A stretch of DNA of 64,000 nt from the NCBI GenBank assembly GCA_024742995.1, contig JANSXK010000001.1, positions 186,001 to 250,000 on the forward strand, in the 5' to 3' direction. The notes under the pieces are model-generated. The model did not search any database. It saw only the letters and a program-made list of their open reading frames with translations, and had not been told where the DNA came from. How positions within the stretch are numbered: position 1 is the first letter of the stretch; each line of letters starts with the position of its first letter. This DNA comes from Gammaproteobacteria bacterium (GTDB taxonomy: Bacteria > Pseudomonadota > Gammaproteobacteria > Legionellales > Legionellaceae). Of this stretch, positions 29,525-39,080 are shown one piece after another. Both the position numbers and the translations under genes were made by a program.

Positions 29525-31366
29525 ATGATCAAATTACCGGTGATTGTTGGATTCGGCGGGATGAATGCATCAGGTCGAAGTTCAGGCTCACATGGCTATA
29601 AACGCATGGTGTGCGATGCATTATCCACCTCTGAGATAGAACCCACTTGGCAAGATTTATCGCACCGTATGGGATTGCATACAGAAAAAACCATCTCTGC
29701 TTCTAGCATTGATGCCATCAAAAACAGAACACTGATCAGACGTATTACAAACTTTGACCCCGACCATGTGCTATGTCATCATAAAGCCTCGTTAGAACCC
29801 CGTGATCACCCTGCTTCTTTGATATTAAAGCACCATAAACTCTCTCAAACCCTAGCCGAACAAAGTCAAATCACTGATTTACCAGAAGCCATGATTCGAG
29901 CACAATTTAAAGGGCCGCTCCCTCTTTTAATCCCAGACACAAAAAAATCAGATGTTTCTAGTGCTGGGGAAATTCCAAATGGTTTTGATCCCACGCAACT
30001 GTACAACTCACATCATCATCCTCGAGGATTAAGCTTATCTATTTATGCCGCATCTGATACCCTGAATTCTCTAGGATTTGAATGGGATGAGATCTTAAAG
30101 CACATCAAACCCGATGATGTGGCCGTCTACGCAGGTTCTGGTTTGTCTCAAGTAGATGAAAACTCATTGGGAGGCTTGTTTCGCCAGCCCCTATGCGGCA
30201 ATCGAGCAAACTCCAAAATGATGCCTCTTTCTTTAGCAGAAATGCCAGCAGATTTTATCAATAGCTATGTTATTAATAGTGTGGGCAGTACAGGGAATAA
30301 TGTCGGGGCATGCGCCTCTTTTTTATATAATCTACGTCAAGGCTGTCAAGAAATTCAATATGGCAAAACCAAAGTAGCCATTGTTGGTAATGCAGAAGCA
30401 CCGGTGGTCTTCGATATTATCGAAGGCTTTCGCGTCATGGGCGCTTTAGCGACGGACGAAAGTCTACGTATCTTAGATAAGTCAGATGATGCCAATCATC
30501 AACGTGCTTGCCGGCCATTCTCTAGCAATTCTGGCTTTACATTGGCAGAATCAGCCCAATTTTTCGTATTAATGGATGCTGAGTTAGCACTTGAAATGGG
30601 AGCAACCATTTATGGTGCAGTGCCTGAAACTTTTATCAATGCTGATGGCAATAAAAAATCCATTGCCAGTCCGGGCGTGGGAAATTATATCACGGTCGCC
30701 AAGGCTGCTGCCTTAGCAAAGGCCATGTTAGGCCAAACCGGATTACAAAATACTTATGTGCAAGCACATGGCACCGGAACACCGCAAAACCGAACCACAG
30801 AAAGCCATATTTTAAATGAAGTCGCCAAAACCTTTGGTTTAGAAGATTGGACAGTATCTGCCATTAAATCTTACGTTGGTCATTCCATCAGTGTGGCTGG
30901 TGGCGATCAATTGACAGCCAGTCTTGGCGTTTGGCAATATGGCTGGATCCCTGGAATTAAAACCATCGATCATATCGCTGATGATGTGCAATGCTCTCAT
31001 TTAAACATTTTGATGGATCATCTGTCCGTTGATCCCAAAAAGCTGGATGCAGTACTGATTAATTCAAAAGGTTTTGGTGGTAATAACGCAACCTCTCTCG
31101 TATTATCTCCGCAACAAACCATGACCATGCTCACCCAACGCTATGGCCAAGCCAAGATTAAAACATATTGGCATAAAAACGAGAAAATAACCGCACGTCA
31201 AGCCGAGGTTGATGCCCAAACTTGCCAAGGCAATGAACGTATCATTTATAATTTCGGTCAAACTGTGATGGACCCAACAGATGTCACCATGACACCTGAA
31301 AGCATTCGTTTATCCGAGTTTGCAGAAGCCATTACTTTGCCTATGGTGAATCCTTACGCACTTTGA
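29525..31366 (+). CDS. fabY: Beta-ketoacyl synthase, FabY type
   Basis: This 613-residue thiolase-fold condensing enzyme has the active site Cys263 (NVGACASFL), His415 (VQAHGTGTP) and His453 (KSYVGHSISVAGG). It is about 200 residues longer than FabB/FabF. It opens with LPVIVGFGGMNASGRSSGSH and contains RGLSLSIYAASDTLNSLGF, which resembles the long FabY class of Pseudomonas aeruginosa. FabY condenses acetyl-CoA with malonyl-ACP to begin fatty-acid synthesis in place of FabH. The ATG at 29525 gives the typical start; a TTG 17 codons upstream is unlikely. It is monocistronic as far as can be seen. A polyunsaturated-fatty-acid or polyketide role is a less likely alternative. Confidence 0.75.
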   Translation: MIKLPVIVGFGGMNASGRSSGSHGYKRMVCDALSTSEIEPTWQDLSHRMGLHTEKTISASSIDAIKNRTLIRRITNFDPDHVLCHHKASLEPRDHPASLILKHHKLSQTLAEQSQITDLPEAMIRAQFKGPLPLLIPDTKKSDVSSAGEIPNGFDPTQLYNSHHHPRGLSLSIYAASDTLNSLGFEWDEILKHIKPDDVAVYAGSGLSQVDENSLGGLFRQPLCGNRANSKMMPLSLAEMPADFINSYVINSVGSTGNNVGACASFLYNLRQGCQEIQYGKTKVAIVGNAEAPVVFDIIEGFRVMGALATDESLRILDKSDDANHQRACRPFSSNSGFTLAESAQFFVLMDAELALEMGATIYGAVPETFINADGNKKSIASPGVGNYITVAKAAALAKAMLGQTGLQNTYVQAHGTGTPQNRTTESHILNEVAKTFGLEDWTVSAIKSYVGHSISVAGGDQLTASLGVWQYGWIPGIKTIDHIADDVQCSHLNILMDHLSVDPKKLDAVLINSKGFGGNNATSLVLSPQQTMTMLTQRYGQAKIKTYWHKNEKITARQAEVDAQTCQGNERIIYNFGQTVMDPTDVTMTPESIRLSEFAEAITLPMVNPYAL

Positions 31367-31459
31367 GACTTTTCGTCGTCCAGGAAATCAAATTTCTGAT
31401 GGTATTTCCCCACGATTTTTAGTACATTAGACTTCTTTAAAAATACTTGCTCGAGACTT

Positions 31460-34159
31460 ATGCTCAATACTTTCATTAAAAAAATCTTCGGCAGTCGTAA
31501 TGACAGAATATTACAACGCCTTGGAAAAACTGTTCAAACCATTAATGCATTAGAACCTGCGATGCAAGCACTCAGTGATAGTGATTTGGCGGCCAAAACA
31601 GACGAATTTAGAGGCCGTATGGAGAAAGGCGAAACTTTAGATCAGCTCCTTCCTGAAGCGTTTGCCGTGGTGCGTGAAGTATCACAACGTACCCTAGGAT
31701 TGCGTCATTTTGATGTGCAATTGATTGGGGGAATTGTTTTACATGAAGGTAAAATCGCTGAGCAACGTACTGGCGAAGGTAAAACCTTGCTCGGTACCCT
31801 ACCTGCTTATTTGAATGCACTCTCTGGCCATGGCGTTCATATCGTGACGGTCAATGACTATTTGGCCAAACGAGACAGCGAGTGGAAAAGACCCATTTTT
31901 GAATTCTTAGGCATGACTGTAGGCGTGGTTTACCCAGATATGCCTTTCGCAGATAAAAAATCCGCATACCAATGCGACATTGTCTATGCGACCAACAATG
32001 AGCTTGGCTTTGATTATTTGCGTGATAATATGGCCTTCAGTCTTGAAGACAAAGTGCAACAAGAATTACATTTTGCCATCATTGATGAAGTAGATTCTAT
32101 TTTAATCGATGAAGCGCGTACCCCACTTATCATTTCTGGTGCTGCAGAAGACAGCTCGGCGTTATACAGAAAAATCAATACACTGATTCCCAAATTGGTT
32201 CCTCAACAAGAAGAAGGCGACCAAGGACATTACACAATTGATGAAAAACAAAAACAAGCCTATTTGACTGAAGATGGGCATCAATTTATTGAGGAATTAT
32301 TGGCTGAGAATGATTTGCTACAAGCTGGTGACAGTTTATACCATGCCAGCAATATTTTGCTCATGCATCACATCACAGCTGCCCTGCGGGCACATACCAT
32401 GTATAACCGTGATGTCGAATATATTGTCCAAGATAATCAGGTCGTCATTGTTGATGAACATACTGGTCGTACCATGCCTGGTCGACGTTGGTCTGATGGC
32501 CTTCACCAAGCCGTAGAAGCCAAAGAAGACGTGCCAATTCAAAATGAAAACCAAACTTTAGCTTCTATTACGTTCCAAAACTTCTTTAGACTCTATCAAA
32601 AACTATCCGGCATGACCGGCACCGCAGATACGGAAGCTTTTGAGTTTCAGCAAATTTATAATTTAGAAGTGGTGGTCATTCCTACCAATCGCCCCATGAT
32701 AAGACAGGATCAATCTGATTTGGTGTATTTAACACAAGAAGATAAATATAACGCAGTGATTGACGACATACGTGCGAGCACAGCTAAAAACCAACCTGTA
32801 TTGGTTGGTACTGCTTCTATCGAAACATCGGAGTTACTCAGTCATCTTCTGACCAAAGCTAAAATCAGACACCAAGTCTTGAATGCCAAATTTCATGAAA
32901 AAGAAGCGCATATCATTGCTGAGGCAGGACGTCCTGGTATCGTCACCATCGCAACCAATATGGCTGGCCGTGGTACTGATATCGTATTGGGCGGTAGTTT
33001 GAAAGCAGAATTGGCAAAATTACCAGAAGATGCGTCTGAATCACAAATTGCAACCATTAAAACAGAATGGCAAACCCGACATGATGCGGTATTGCAAGCT
33101 GGCGGCTTACGTATCATTGGTTCAGAGCGCCATGAATCTCGCCGTATCGACAATCAATTACGCGGCCGCTCAGGTCGTCAAGGTGATCCTGGTAGTACCC
33201 GTTTCTATTTGTCCTTAGATGATAATTTGATGCGTATTTTCGCCTCTGAACGTGTCGCCAACATCATGCGTCGTTTGGGCATGCAGCCCGGGGAACCGAT
33301 TGAGCACAATTTGGTAACCAAAGCCATTGAAAATGCCCAACGCAAATTAGAAGGACATCACTTTGATATCCGTAAGCAATTGCTTGGCTATGACAATGTT
33401 GCTAATGATCAACGCAAAGTGATTTATTCACAACGTGCCACAATTATGGCCATGCCTGATCCGCATATTGCTATTGAATCTATGTGCACTGATGTGGTTG
33501 AAAACATCGTCAATCACTTCATTCCACCACAAAGCATGGAAGATCAATGGGATATTCAAGGTCTGACCACTGCATTAGAGGAAGATTTTCGTCTTCAAGT
33601 CCCAATTCAACAATGGTGTGATGAAGATCATGCCATTCAAGCGGAACAAATCAAAGATCAACTGACGCGAACATTTCAGACTTGTTTCCAAGAAAAATCT
33701 GAGCAATTGGGCGAAGCCATGATGCAGTCCTTTGAAAAATCGATTATTTTACAAACCCTAGATAATCAATGGCGTGAGCATTTGGCAACGATGGATCATT
33801 TACGCCAAGGTATTCATCTACGTGGCTATGCCCAAAAAGATCCGAAACAAGAATACAAGCGTGAATCTTTCGAGCTCTTCACTGCCATGCTAGAAACATT
33901 AAAATATGACATTATCAAATTGATAACGTCGGTGGAAATCTCTTCTGAAGCCGATTTGGAGCAAGTAGAAGCACAACGCCGTGCTGATGCAGCAATGAAA
34001 TTAGAATTAATTCATGATGATTTGCATGCAGAAGAACAAGCATCAGATCCTGCTGCTACGGTCACATTTAGGCATGATGAAAAGAAAATTGGCCGTAATG
34101 ATCCCTGTCACTGCCAATCAGGTAAAAAATACAAGCACTGCCACGGACGTTTGGGATGA
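31460..34159 (+). CDS. secA: Protein translocase ATPase SecA
   Basis: This 899-residue motor drives preproteins through SecYEG. Seen in order: Walker [18 protein letters not shown], the [12 protein letters not shown] motif, the DEAD-like box [20 protein letters not shown], the preprotein cross-linking domain, [30 protein letters not shown], the second ATPase segment [20 protein letters not shown], and the helical scaffold domain. The C-terminal zinc-binding tail [19 protein letters not shown] also contacts SecB. MutT overlaps its stop as ATGA. No secM-type leader ORF is evident upstream. Confidence 0.98.
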   Translation: MLNTFIKKIFGSRNDRILQRLGKTVQTINALEPAMQALSDSDLAAKTDEFRGRMEKGETLDQLLPEAFAVVREVSQRTLGLRHFDVQLIGGIVLHEGKIAEQRTGEGKTLLGTLPAYLNALSGHGVHIVTVNDYLAKRDSEWKRPIFEFLGMTVGVVYPDMPFADKKSAYQCDIVYATNNELGFDYLRDNMAFSLEDKVQQELHFAIIDEVDSILIDEARTPLIISGAAEDSSALYRKINTLIPKLVPQQEEGDQGHYTIDEKQKQAYLTEDGHQFIEELLAENDLLQAGDSLYHASNILLMHHITAALRAHTMYNRDVEYIVQDNQVVIVDEHTGRTMPGRRWSDGLHQAVEAKEDVPIQNENQTLASITFQNFFRLYQKLSGMTGTADTEAFEFQQIYNLEVVVIPTNRPMIRQDQSDLVYLTQEDKYNAVIDDIRASTAKNQPVLVGTASIETSELLSHLLTKAKIRHQVLNAKFHEKEAHIIAEAGRPGIVTIATNMAGRGTDIVLGGSLKAELAKLPEDASESQIATIKTEWQTRHDAVLQAGGLRIIGSERHESRRIDNQLRGRSGRQGDPGSTRFYLSLDDNLMRIFASERVANIMRRLGMQPGEPIEHNLVTKAIENAQRKLEGHHFDIRKQLLGYDNVANDQRKVIYSQRATIMAMPDPHIAIESMCTDVVENIVNHFIPPQSMEDQWDIQGLTTALEEDFRLQVPIQQWCDEDHAIQAEQIKDQLTRTFQTCFQEKSEQLGEAMMQSFEKSIILQTLDNQWREHLATMDHLRQGIHLRGYAQKDPKQEYKRESFELFTAMLETLKYDIIKLITSVEISSEADLEQVEAQRRADAAMKLELIHDDLHAEEQASDPAATVTFRHDEKKIGRNDPCHCQSGKKYKHCHGRLG

Positions 34160-34533
34160 AAGTTGCTGTGGCGGTGATTTTTGATGAAAAAAAAAGAATC
34201 TTAATCACCCAACGTGCCGCAAATATTCCGAGTGGTGGCTTATGGGAATTTCCAGGTGGAAAATTAGAGCCTGACGAAAGCCCCGAAGCAGCCCTGATTC
34301 GAGAAGTCAAAGAAGAAGTCAATTTGGACGTGGTGCAATATCGATTCATATCCCAAATAGACGAGCAACGCGCGCAACATACCTTATCTTTATTTGTGTT
34401 TTTTGTTCATCAATTTCATGGTAAAGCCATCCGTCGCGAGTCACAACAAGATTTGCTTTGGGTAGAAACCACTGAACTCAGTCAATTTCAGTTTCCACCT
34501 ACCAATCAAAAAATATTGACCTGGATATCTTAA
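34156..34533 (+). CDS. mutT: 8-oxo-dGTP diphosphatase MutT (Nudix)
   Basis: This 125-residue Nudix hydrolase cleanses 8-oxo-dGTP from the nucleotide pool. It has the MutT start [33 protein letters not shown] and the Nudix helix REVKEEVNL with its two metal-binding Glu residues. The Gly near the end of the canonical box is Asn here. A 4-bp ATGA overlap with secA shows translational coupling, and secA-mutT is a common gammaproteobacterial order. Confidence 0.92.
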   Translation: MKVAVAVIFDEKKRILITQRAANIPSGGLWEFPGGKLEPDESPEAALIREVKEEVNLDVVQYRFISQIDEQRAQHTLSLFVFFVHQFHGKAIRRESQQDLLWVETTELSQFQFPPTNQKILTWIS

Positions 34534-34595
34534 AACAATTACACTTCCTCAATTTTTGACTGAATAAATTATATTAACTTAGTGGAGATCAACTG

Positions 34596-35066
34596 ATGTC
34601 TGGATTTTTTGCTCGTAAAACACTTGCTATTCTAACAACTGGCGCTGCTAATGGTGCTAGGATAGGAACCGCTACTGGAGTCACCCTAGCTGCAATCGGT
34701 AATGGCGGCATGACAGCGGCATCATTATTGCCTTTGGCAGGATACTGTGCGTTAGGCGGCGCAACGCTAATTATTCCTGCATTGATCTTGCTAAAAGCAT
34801 CCCAAACAGACCATAAAATGATGTCAACAATTACGCTGGGCGTACTCAAAAATCTATTTGCTGTTGGTGTCACTGCAATATCAGCAGGTCTTTTGGGATT
34901 AGCTATCATGCCTATGATCAAAACAGCTGCCCTAATTAGCCTTGGCGTATTTTTACTCAATTTATTAACAGCTAGGGTTGACCGACTAATTCCCCAAAGA
35001 CCCATGGAGCAAAGAATGGATTGTATTGATGATATTAATAACAGCAGAATGCTCTGTTCCATTTAA
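34596..35066 (+). CDS. Unknown small membrane protein
   Basis: This 156-residue protein is strongly hydrophobic, with about four transmembrane-like segments between residues 20 and 126: repeated Gly/Ala/Leu stretches such as LLPLAGYCALGG and FAVGVTAISAGLLGLAIM. The tail RVDRLIPQRPMEQRMDCIDD is polar. GGAG lies eight bases before the ATG. An ORF of similar length runs on the opposite strand, but it lacks a ribosome-binding site and mirrors the Gly/Ala codon pattern. I recognise no family. Confidence 0.6.
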   Translation: MSGFFARKTLAILTTGAANGARIGTATGVTLAAIGNGGMTAASLLPLAGYCALGGATLIIPALILLKASQTDHKMMSTITLGVLKNLFAVGVTAISAGLLGLAIMPMIKTAALISLGVFLLNLLTARVDRLIPQRPMEQRMDCIDDINNSRMLCSI

Positions 35067-35114
35067 AATGATTGGAGTATTTTCCTTGCTACTCTCGGGA
35101 AAGCACATGATCAT

Positions 35115-35149
35115 ACCTGGATCCCGCCGCTTGTCCACGGGATCCAGGT
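35115..35149. repeat. Inverted repeat with 12-bp arms and GGATCC core
   Basis: ACCTGGATCCCG (35115-35126) and CGGGATCCAGGT (35138-35149) are perfect inverted arms with an 11-base loop. It is more GC-rich than its surroundings. It could be a terminator-like hairpin after the 156-residue gene (no T run) or a copy of a dispersed palindromic repeat. No second copy was noticed in this window. Confidence 0.6.
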
Positions 35150-35154
35150 CTCGT

Positions 35155-35244
35155 ACAATCATTGCTAACAAAATGAAGCAATCTAGAGTAGTCTTTGTGT
35201 GAGGCATCAGACTGGATTGTTACGCGATGGCTCGCAATGATTGT
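35155..35244. repeat. Imperfect palindromic element of about 90 bp
   Basis: The outer arms ACAATCATTGC (35155-35165) and GCAATGATTGT (35234-35244) are perfectly inverted. Inside, GCAATCTAGAGTAGTCT is partly mirrored by AGACTGGATTGTT. The whole could fold into one long hairpin. The element may be a REP- or MITE-like remnant. Confidence 0.45.
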
Positions 35245-35401
35245 GATTAGATCTTGCAGACAATCCGCGAGACGTAGGTATCGAAGCTAAACCATAAGGT
35301 TCACGCAAATTACTTCCATCTAAAATCTATCTCATTCATTCTTGTGAAATAGTGCAATCAACAGTATCATGATGCCCAGGATGTTAAAACTAGGATGATC
35401 C

Positions 35402-36286
35402 ATGTTTCATGGTAGTATTGTTGCCTTAATTACCCCGTTGTTAGACGACAAAGTAGATGTGGAACGTTTGCGTGAATTAGTAGAATTCCATATTCAGCAA
35501 GGTACCGATGGTATTGTCGCAGCTGGCACAACTGGCGAATCAGGCACATTAAACCAAGTAGAACACTTATTGGTCATTAAAACAGTGATCGATCAAGTCA
35601 AAGAACGTATCCCCGTAATTGCAGGTACGGGCAAAAATACCACCAAAGAATGCATTCACCTCACCCAAATAGCAATGGAATTAGGCGCACATGCTGCCTT
35701 GATCATGACCCCTGCTTATATCAAACCAACCCAAGAGGGCTTGTATCAGCACTATCGTGCCATTGCAAAGGCAGTACCCATGCCAATTATTTTGTACAAT
35801 GTGCCAGGTAGAACTGCTTGTGATTTATTGCCTGAAACAGTGGGCCGACTCAGCAGTATTTCTAATATTGTAGGCATCAAAGAAGCTTCAGGTGAATTAA
35901 AGCGCCTACAACAATTGTTAGACATTAACCCTGGTGGCATTGATATTTATAGCGGTGATGATCCCACTGCTGCAGAATGGCTATTAGCAGGTGCTAAAGG
36001 CGTGATCTCCGTAACCGCCAATGTTGCACCCAAACTGATGGCCGAGCTTTGTGACGCGGCTAAAAATGGCTCTCAAGAACAATGTTTAAGCATTAATACA
36101 CAATTGATGCCGCTACATCAACATTTATTTATAGAATCAAACCCTATTCCCGTAAAATGGGCTGCTTATAAAATGGGATTGATTAATGATGAGATTCGTT
36201 TGCCCATGACACGCTTGTCAGAAACACATCGTGCTTCGTTAGAAGCACTTTTGGTAACCCTGGATTTAATGCGGATCACCGCTTGA
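35402..36286 (+). CDS. dapA: 4-hydroxy-tetrahydrodipicolinate synthase
   Basis: This 294-residue lyase condenses pyruvate with aspartate semialdehyde in the lysine/diaminopimelate pathway. It starts [19 protein letters not shown] and has [12 protein letters not shown], the proton-relay Tyr in [14 protein letters not shown], the Schiff-base Lys in [11 protein letters not shown] and [21 protein letters not shown]. The gene is followed after 12 bp by a small lipoprotein gene, as dapA is by bamC in E. coli. Confidence 0.97.
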   Translation: MFHGSIVALITPLLDDKVDVERLRELVEFHIQQGTDGIVAAGTTGESGTLNQVEHLLVIKTVIDQVKERIPVIAGTGKNTTKECIHLTQIAMELGAHAALIMTPAYIKPTQEGLYQHYRAIAKAVPMPIILYNVPGRTACDLLPETVGRLSSISNIVGIKEASGELKRLQQLLDINPGGIDIYSGDDPTAAEWLLAGAKGVISVTANVAPKLMAELCDAAKNGSQEQCLSINTQLMPLHQHLFIESNPIPVKWAAYKMGLINDEIRLPMTRLSETHRASLEALLVTLDLMRITA

Positions 36287-36298
36287 GAGAGGTCAATA

Positions 36299-36532
36299 GT
36301 GAAATTTTTTGTATGTCTATTTGGTTTGAGCCTGGGCTTAAGTGGTTGTAATGGATTGTTATCAAATACAGAGTTTGCTAGTAATAATGAGACGCAGTAT
36401 TTGAAAAGCAAAAATGGCAAGGACTTGGTCGTAAAACCACCACTAAGTTCTGAGAATATCAGTGATTTTTATCGCTTGCCCAATCAAACCCAAGCAGCTA
36501 AAGTGAGTATTAAACCGCCTACGGAAAAATAA
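36299..36532 (+). CDS. Minimal BamC-like lipoprotein
   Basis: This 77-residue protein has a signal peptide with lipobox LGLSGC, so Cys17 would be lipidated. The rest, TQYLKSKNGKDLVVKPPLSS then ENISDFYRLPN, resembles the unstructured N-terminal segment of BamC that binds BamD. The two helix-grip domains of full BamC are missing. Position directly after dapA supports the link. The start codon is GTG with GAGAGG upstream. No frameshifted continuation was noticed before the next gene, 22 bp downstream, so the short form looks intact. Confidence 0.6.
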   Translation: MKFFVCLFGLSLGLSGCNGLLSNTEFASNNETQYLKSKNGKDLVVKPPLSSENISDFYRLPNQTQAAKVSIKPPTEK

Positions 36533-36554
36533 TCACGTAAAAAAAAACAGGACT

Positions 36555-39074
36555 ATGAATCATACCCTAGACATACTCTCGTATATGCACCAAGGTGCGA
36601 TTATTATCACCCCGAATAATCGCCTAAGCGCACAATTGCACCAACATTATGATCACCACTACCGCCCACAATCTCAAGCGGTTATCAAACCACGGTGTCT
36701 GTCTTATGAAGCCTTTATCCAGCATCTATTCAAACAATATAGGTATGAATGCCCCCACCAGACTCATCCTCTGCTGCTCACAACTCAACAACAGCGTTAT
36801 ATGTGGCATGTGATTCTTAGAGAACAAGGGGTGGATATCCCCAGTATGGGATTAATCAAAGAAGTTCAAGATGCCTGGAAATACTGTCAATTTTGGCAGA
36901 TTTCTACAGAAGACGCTGCGTTTACGCAGACCACAGAAACACGACAGTTTCAGCGCTGGTTGCGAGCTTTTTTACAAACATTAGACGCAAAAGGTGTGAT
37001 CACCATTGAACGCCTGCCTCAATACCTTATAGACCATTTAACCATCACACAGCCTACCAAAATGATTTGGACGTGTTTTGATGAATTTACACCTATCCAG
37101 CAATCCCTTCAAACACAATTACAAACCCTAGGTTGTCAGCAATTATTCGATGACATTGCAGAAAAACCCATCCATGCACATTGCTTGTCTGTCCCTGATC
37201 AAAAAACAGAGTATCAGCACATGCTGACCTGGATAGAGCAACGTCTATCAGAAAAAACACAAAGTATCGCAATTGTCGTCCCCGAACTCGAAACACATGC
37301 ATCCACAGTGCAAAGGATGTTTGAACAACGATTTACATCAGATCACTACAATATCTCTTACGGCACCCCACTCAATGCACAAAGCTTGGTAAGCGTGGCT
37401 TTACAATGGCTAGCATTGGATTTGGATCAGATCAACGCCCACCAAATGCGTCTATTACTCCAATCCCCTTATATTACTGGTAGTCAAAGCGAATTTATTC
37501 TACGATCACAGTATCTACAAGACCATCGTCTAATGAAAGAACCAACGGTGTCCTGGGCCGTTTTTCTTAAAAAAATTGCGTCGCAATTACCCGAACTTCA
37601 TATCGTATTGACACAATTATCGGCCTATCCAGCTAAAGATACCCCTTGCGCCTGGGCGAACCATTTTAGAGATCGCTTAACACATTTGGGCTTTCCAGGT
37701 GACTATCCTATCCATTCACAAGCCTACCAGTGCTTCCAACGCTTTTTACTCCTATTTGATGAATTAATGAGCCTACAAGTCGTTACGCCAAGCATGACCA
37801 CTGACGATGCCTTACAAACCATGCAACAACTCGCTCAAACGACGCTCTTTCAGATTAAAAAGCCCCAAACTGCCATTACCGTACTTGGGATGCTCGAAGC
37901 ATCTGGTTGCAATTTTGATAGTATTTGGATCATGGGTATGACCGACCAGTGTTTGCCGCAAAAAACCCGGTTTTCTGCTTTATTACCAATAGAACTACAA
38001 AAGGAATATGGTTTGCCACGCACATCTGCCCTGCGTGAATTAGAGCGGGCTCAGCTGGCTTTAAATCGATTTGGGCATGCCTGTGAGCATATGGTTTACA
38101 GTTACCCACACATGCTCAATGATCAACCTCAATTACCTTGTGCTTTGATTCAACCCTACCCTCCTCTGATCATGCAGCTCGCTGAGATAACAGACAAGCC
38201 ACTACAAATAGAAGTTTATACAGACACTTTTCTTCACCCACCACCCTCTGTTGCTTCATTATCAGGTGGTACTGCATTACTAGCCAATCAAGCAAAATGC
38301 CCTTTTCAAGCCTTTGCTACACATCGTCTCAAGCTCAAACCTATACCAGAAATGACTGATGGCTTAGATCCGATGGAGCGCGGTATCCTCTTGCACCGCG
38401 TGATGGAAGACTTATGGTCCAAATTGGGCAGTCAGGCCGCGCTGGTAAGCATGAGTGCCGATCAATTAAACACTCATTTACGTCCCATCCTAAATACCGC
38501 AATCAAATCGGCAGCGCAAAGTTGTACCTCGTTCTCTTCACTAGCACAAGAAGTTGAATACCAACGATTGCAAACATTGGTTCATGCTTCTTTAATCAGG
38601 GAAAAACAAAGAACACCCTTCGTCATTGAAGCCATAGAAAAAACCTATACTTTCACAATTGGTTCGATCCCGTTTCACATTCGTATTGATCGCCTCGATA
38701 AACAAATAAGTGATAACCATAAAATTGTCATTGACTACAAAACCACATTACCAACAAGCAAGCCATGGTTAGAAGATCGCCCTGAAGCGCCGCAATTACT
38801 ACTGTATGCCCTTTTAGATCAAGACATCACGACATTGATGTTCATGCAACTTAAAGCAGGTCATATCACGGTTAGCGGTATCACTGCGGACGATCTACTG
38901 ATGCAAGGTGTCACAAAACTCAAACCTAATGAAAACTGGGCAGACTACCAGAATCGTTGGCACAAAGAATTAAACGATTTGGTACAAGAAATAGAGCAAG
39001 GTTATTGTGCACCGCAACCGAAACGAGCCGGCATTTGCCAACAGTGTTCATTTCAATCACTGTGTAGACTTTAG
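36555..39074 (+). CDS. AddB/RecB-like PD-(D/E)XK nuclease, probable DNA repair protein
   Basis: This 839-residue protein has a helicase-like N-terminal region starting with GAIIITPNNRLSAQLHQHY, without an obvious Walker A. The C-terminal RecB-type nuclease domain shows RGILLHRVMEDLW, IRIDRLDK and VIDYKTTLP (catalytic Asp and Lys). Cysteines at CPFQAF and at the very end, CQQCSFQSLC, could hold a 4Fe-4S cluster as in AddB. This matches the proteobacterial 'probable DNA repair protein' class. The UvrD-like AddA partner usually nearby is not in the window. AGGA precedes the ATG. Confidence 0.75.
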   Translation: MNHTLDILSYMHQGAIIITPNNRLSAQLHQHYDHHYRPQSQAVIKPRCLSYEAFIQHLFKQYRYECPHQTHPLLLTTQQQRYMWHVILREQGVDIPSMGLIKEVQDAWKYCQFWQISTEDAAFTQTTETRQFQRWLRAFLQTLDAKGVITIERLPQYLIDHLTITQPTKMIWTCFDEFTPIQQSLQTQLQTLGCQQLFDDIAEKPIHAHCLSVPDQKTEYQHMLTWIEQRLSEKTQSIAIVVPELETHASTVQRMFEQRFTSDHYNISYGTPLNAQSLVSVALQWLALDLDQINAHQMRLLLQSPYITGSQSEFILRSQYLQDHRLMKEPTVSWAVFLKKIASQLPELHIVLTQLSAYPAKDTPCAWANHFRDRLTHLGFPGDYPIHSQAYQCFQRFLLLFDELMSLQVVTPSMTTDDALQTMQQLAQTTLFQIKKPQTAITVLGMLEASGCNFDSIWIMGMTDQCLPQKTRFSALLPIELQKEYGLPRTSALRELERAQLALNRFGHACEHMVYSYPHMLNDQPQLPCALIQPYPPLIMQLAEITDKPLQIEVYTDTFLHPPPSVASLSGGTALLANQAKCPFQAFATHRLKLKPIPEMTDGLDPMERGILLHRVMEDLWSKLGSQAALVSMSADQLNTHLRPILNTAIKSAAQSCTSFSSLAQEVEYQRLQTLVHASLIREKQRTPFVIEAIEKTYTFTIGSIPFHIRIDRLDKQISDNHKIVIDYKTTLPTSKPWLEDRPEAPQLLLYALLDQDITTLMFMQLKAGHITVSGITADDLLMQGVTKLKPNENWADYQNRWHKELNDLVQEIEQGYCAPQPKRAGICQQCSFQSLCRL

Positions 39075-39080
39075 ATCAAA

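Larger units (their letters stand above)
35067..35401. other. 335-bp intergenic region with palindromic elements
   Basis: This gap before dapA holds no ORF with a ribosome-binding site. It carries a perfect 12-bp-arm palindrome (35115-35149) and an adjacent larger imperfect inverted repeat (35155-35244). The last 100 bases before dapA are AT-rich and probably hold its promoter, though no hexamer pair is convincing. Confidence 0.5.

Noticed and set aside
34589-35062. 157-codon ORF antisense to the small membrane protein gene
   Set aside because: It has no ribosome-binding site and looks like a mirror of the Gly/Ala-rich codons; the plus-strand ORF has GGAG at good spacing.
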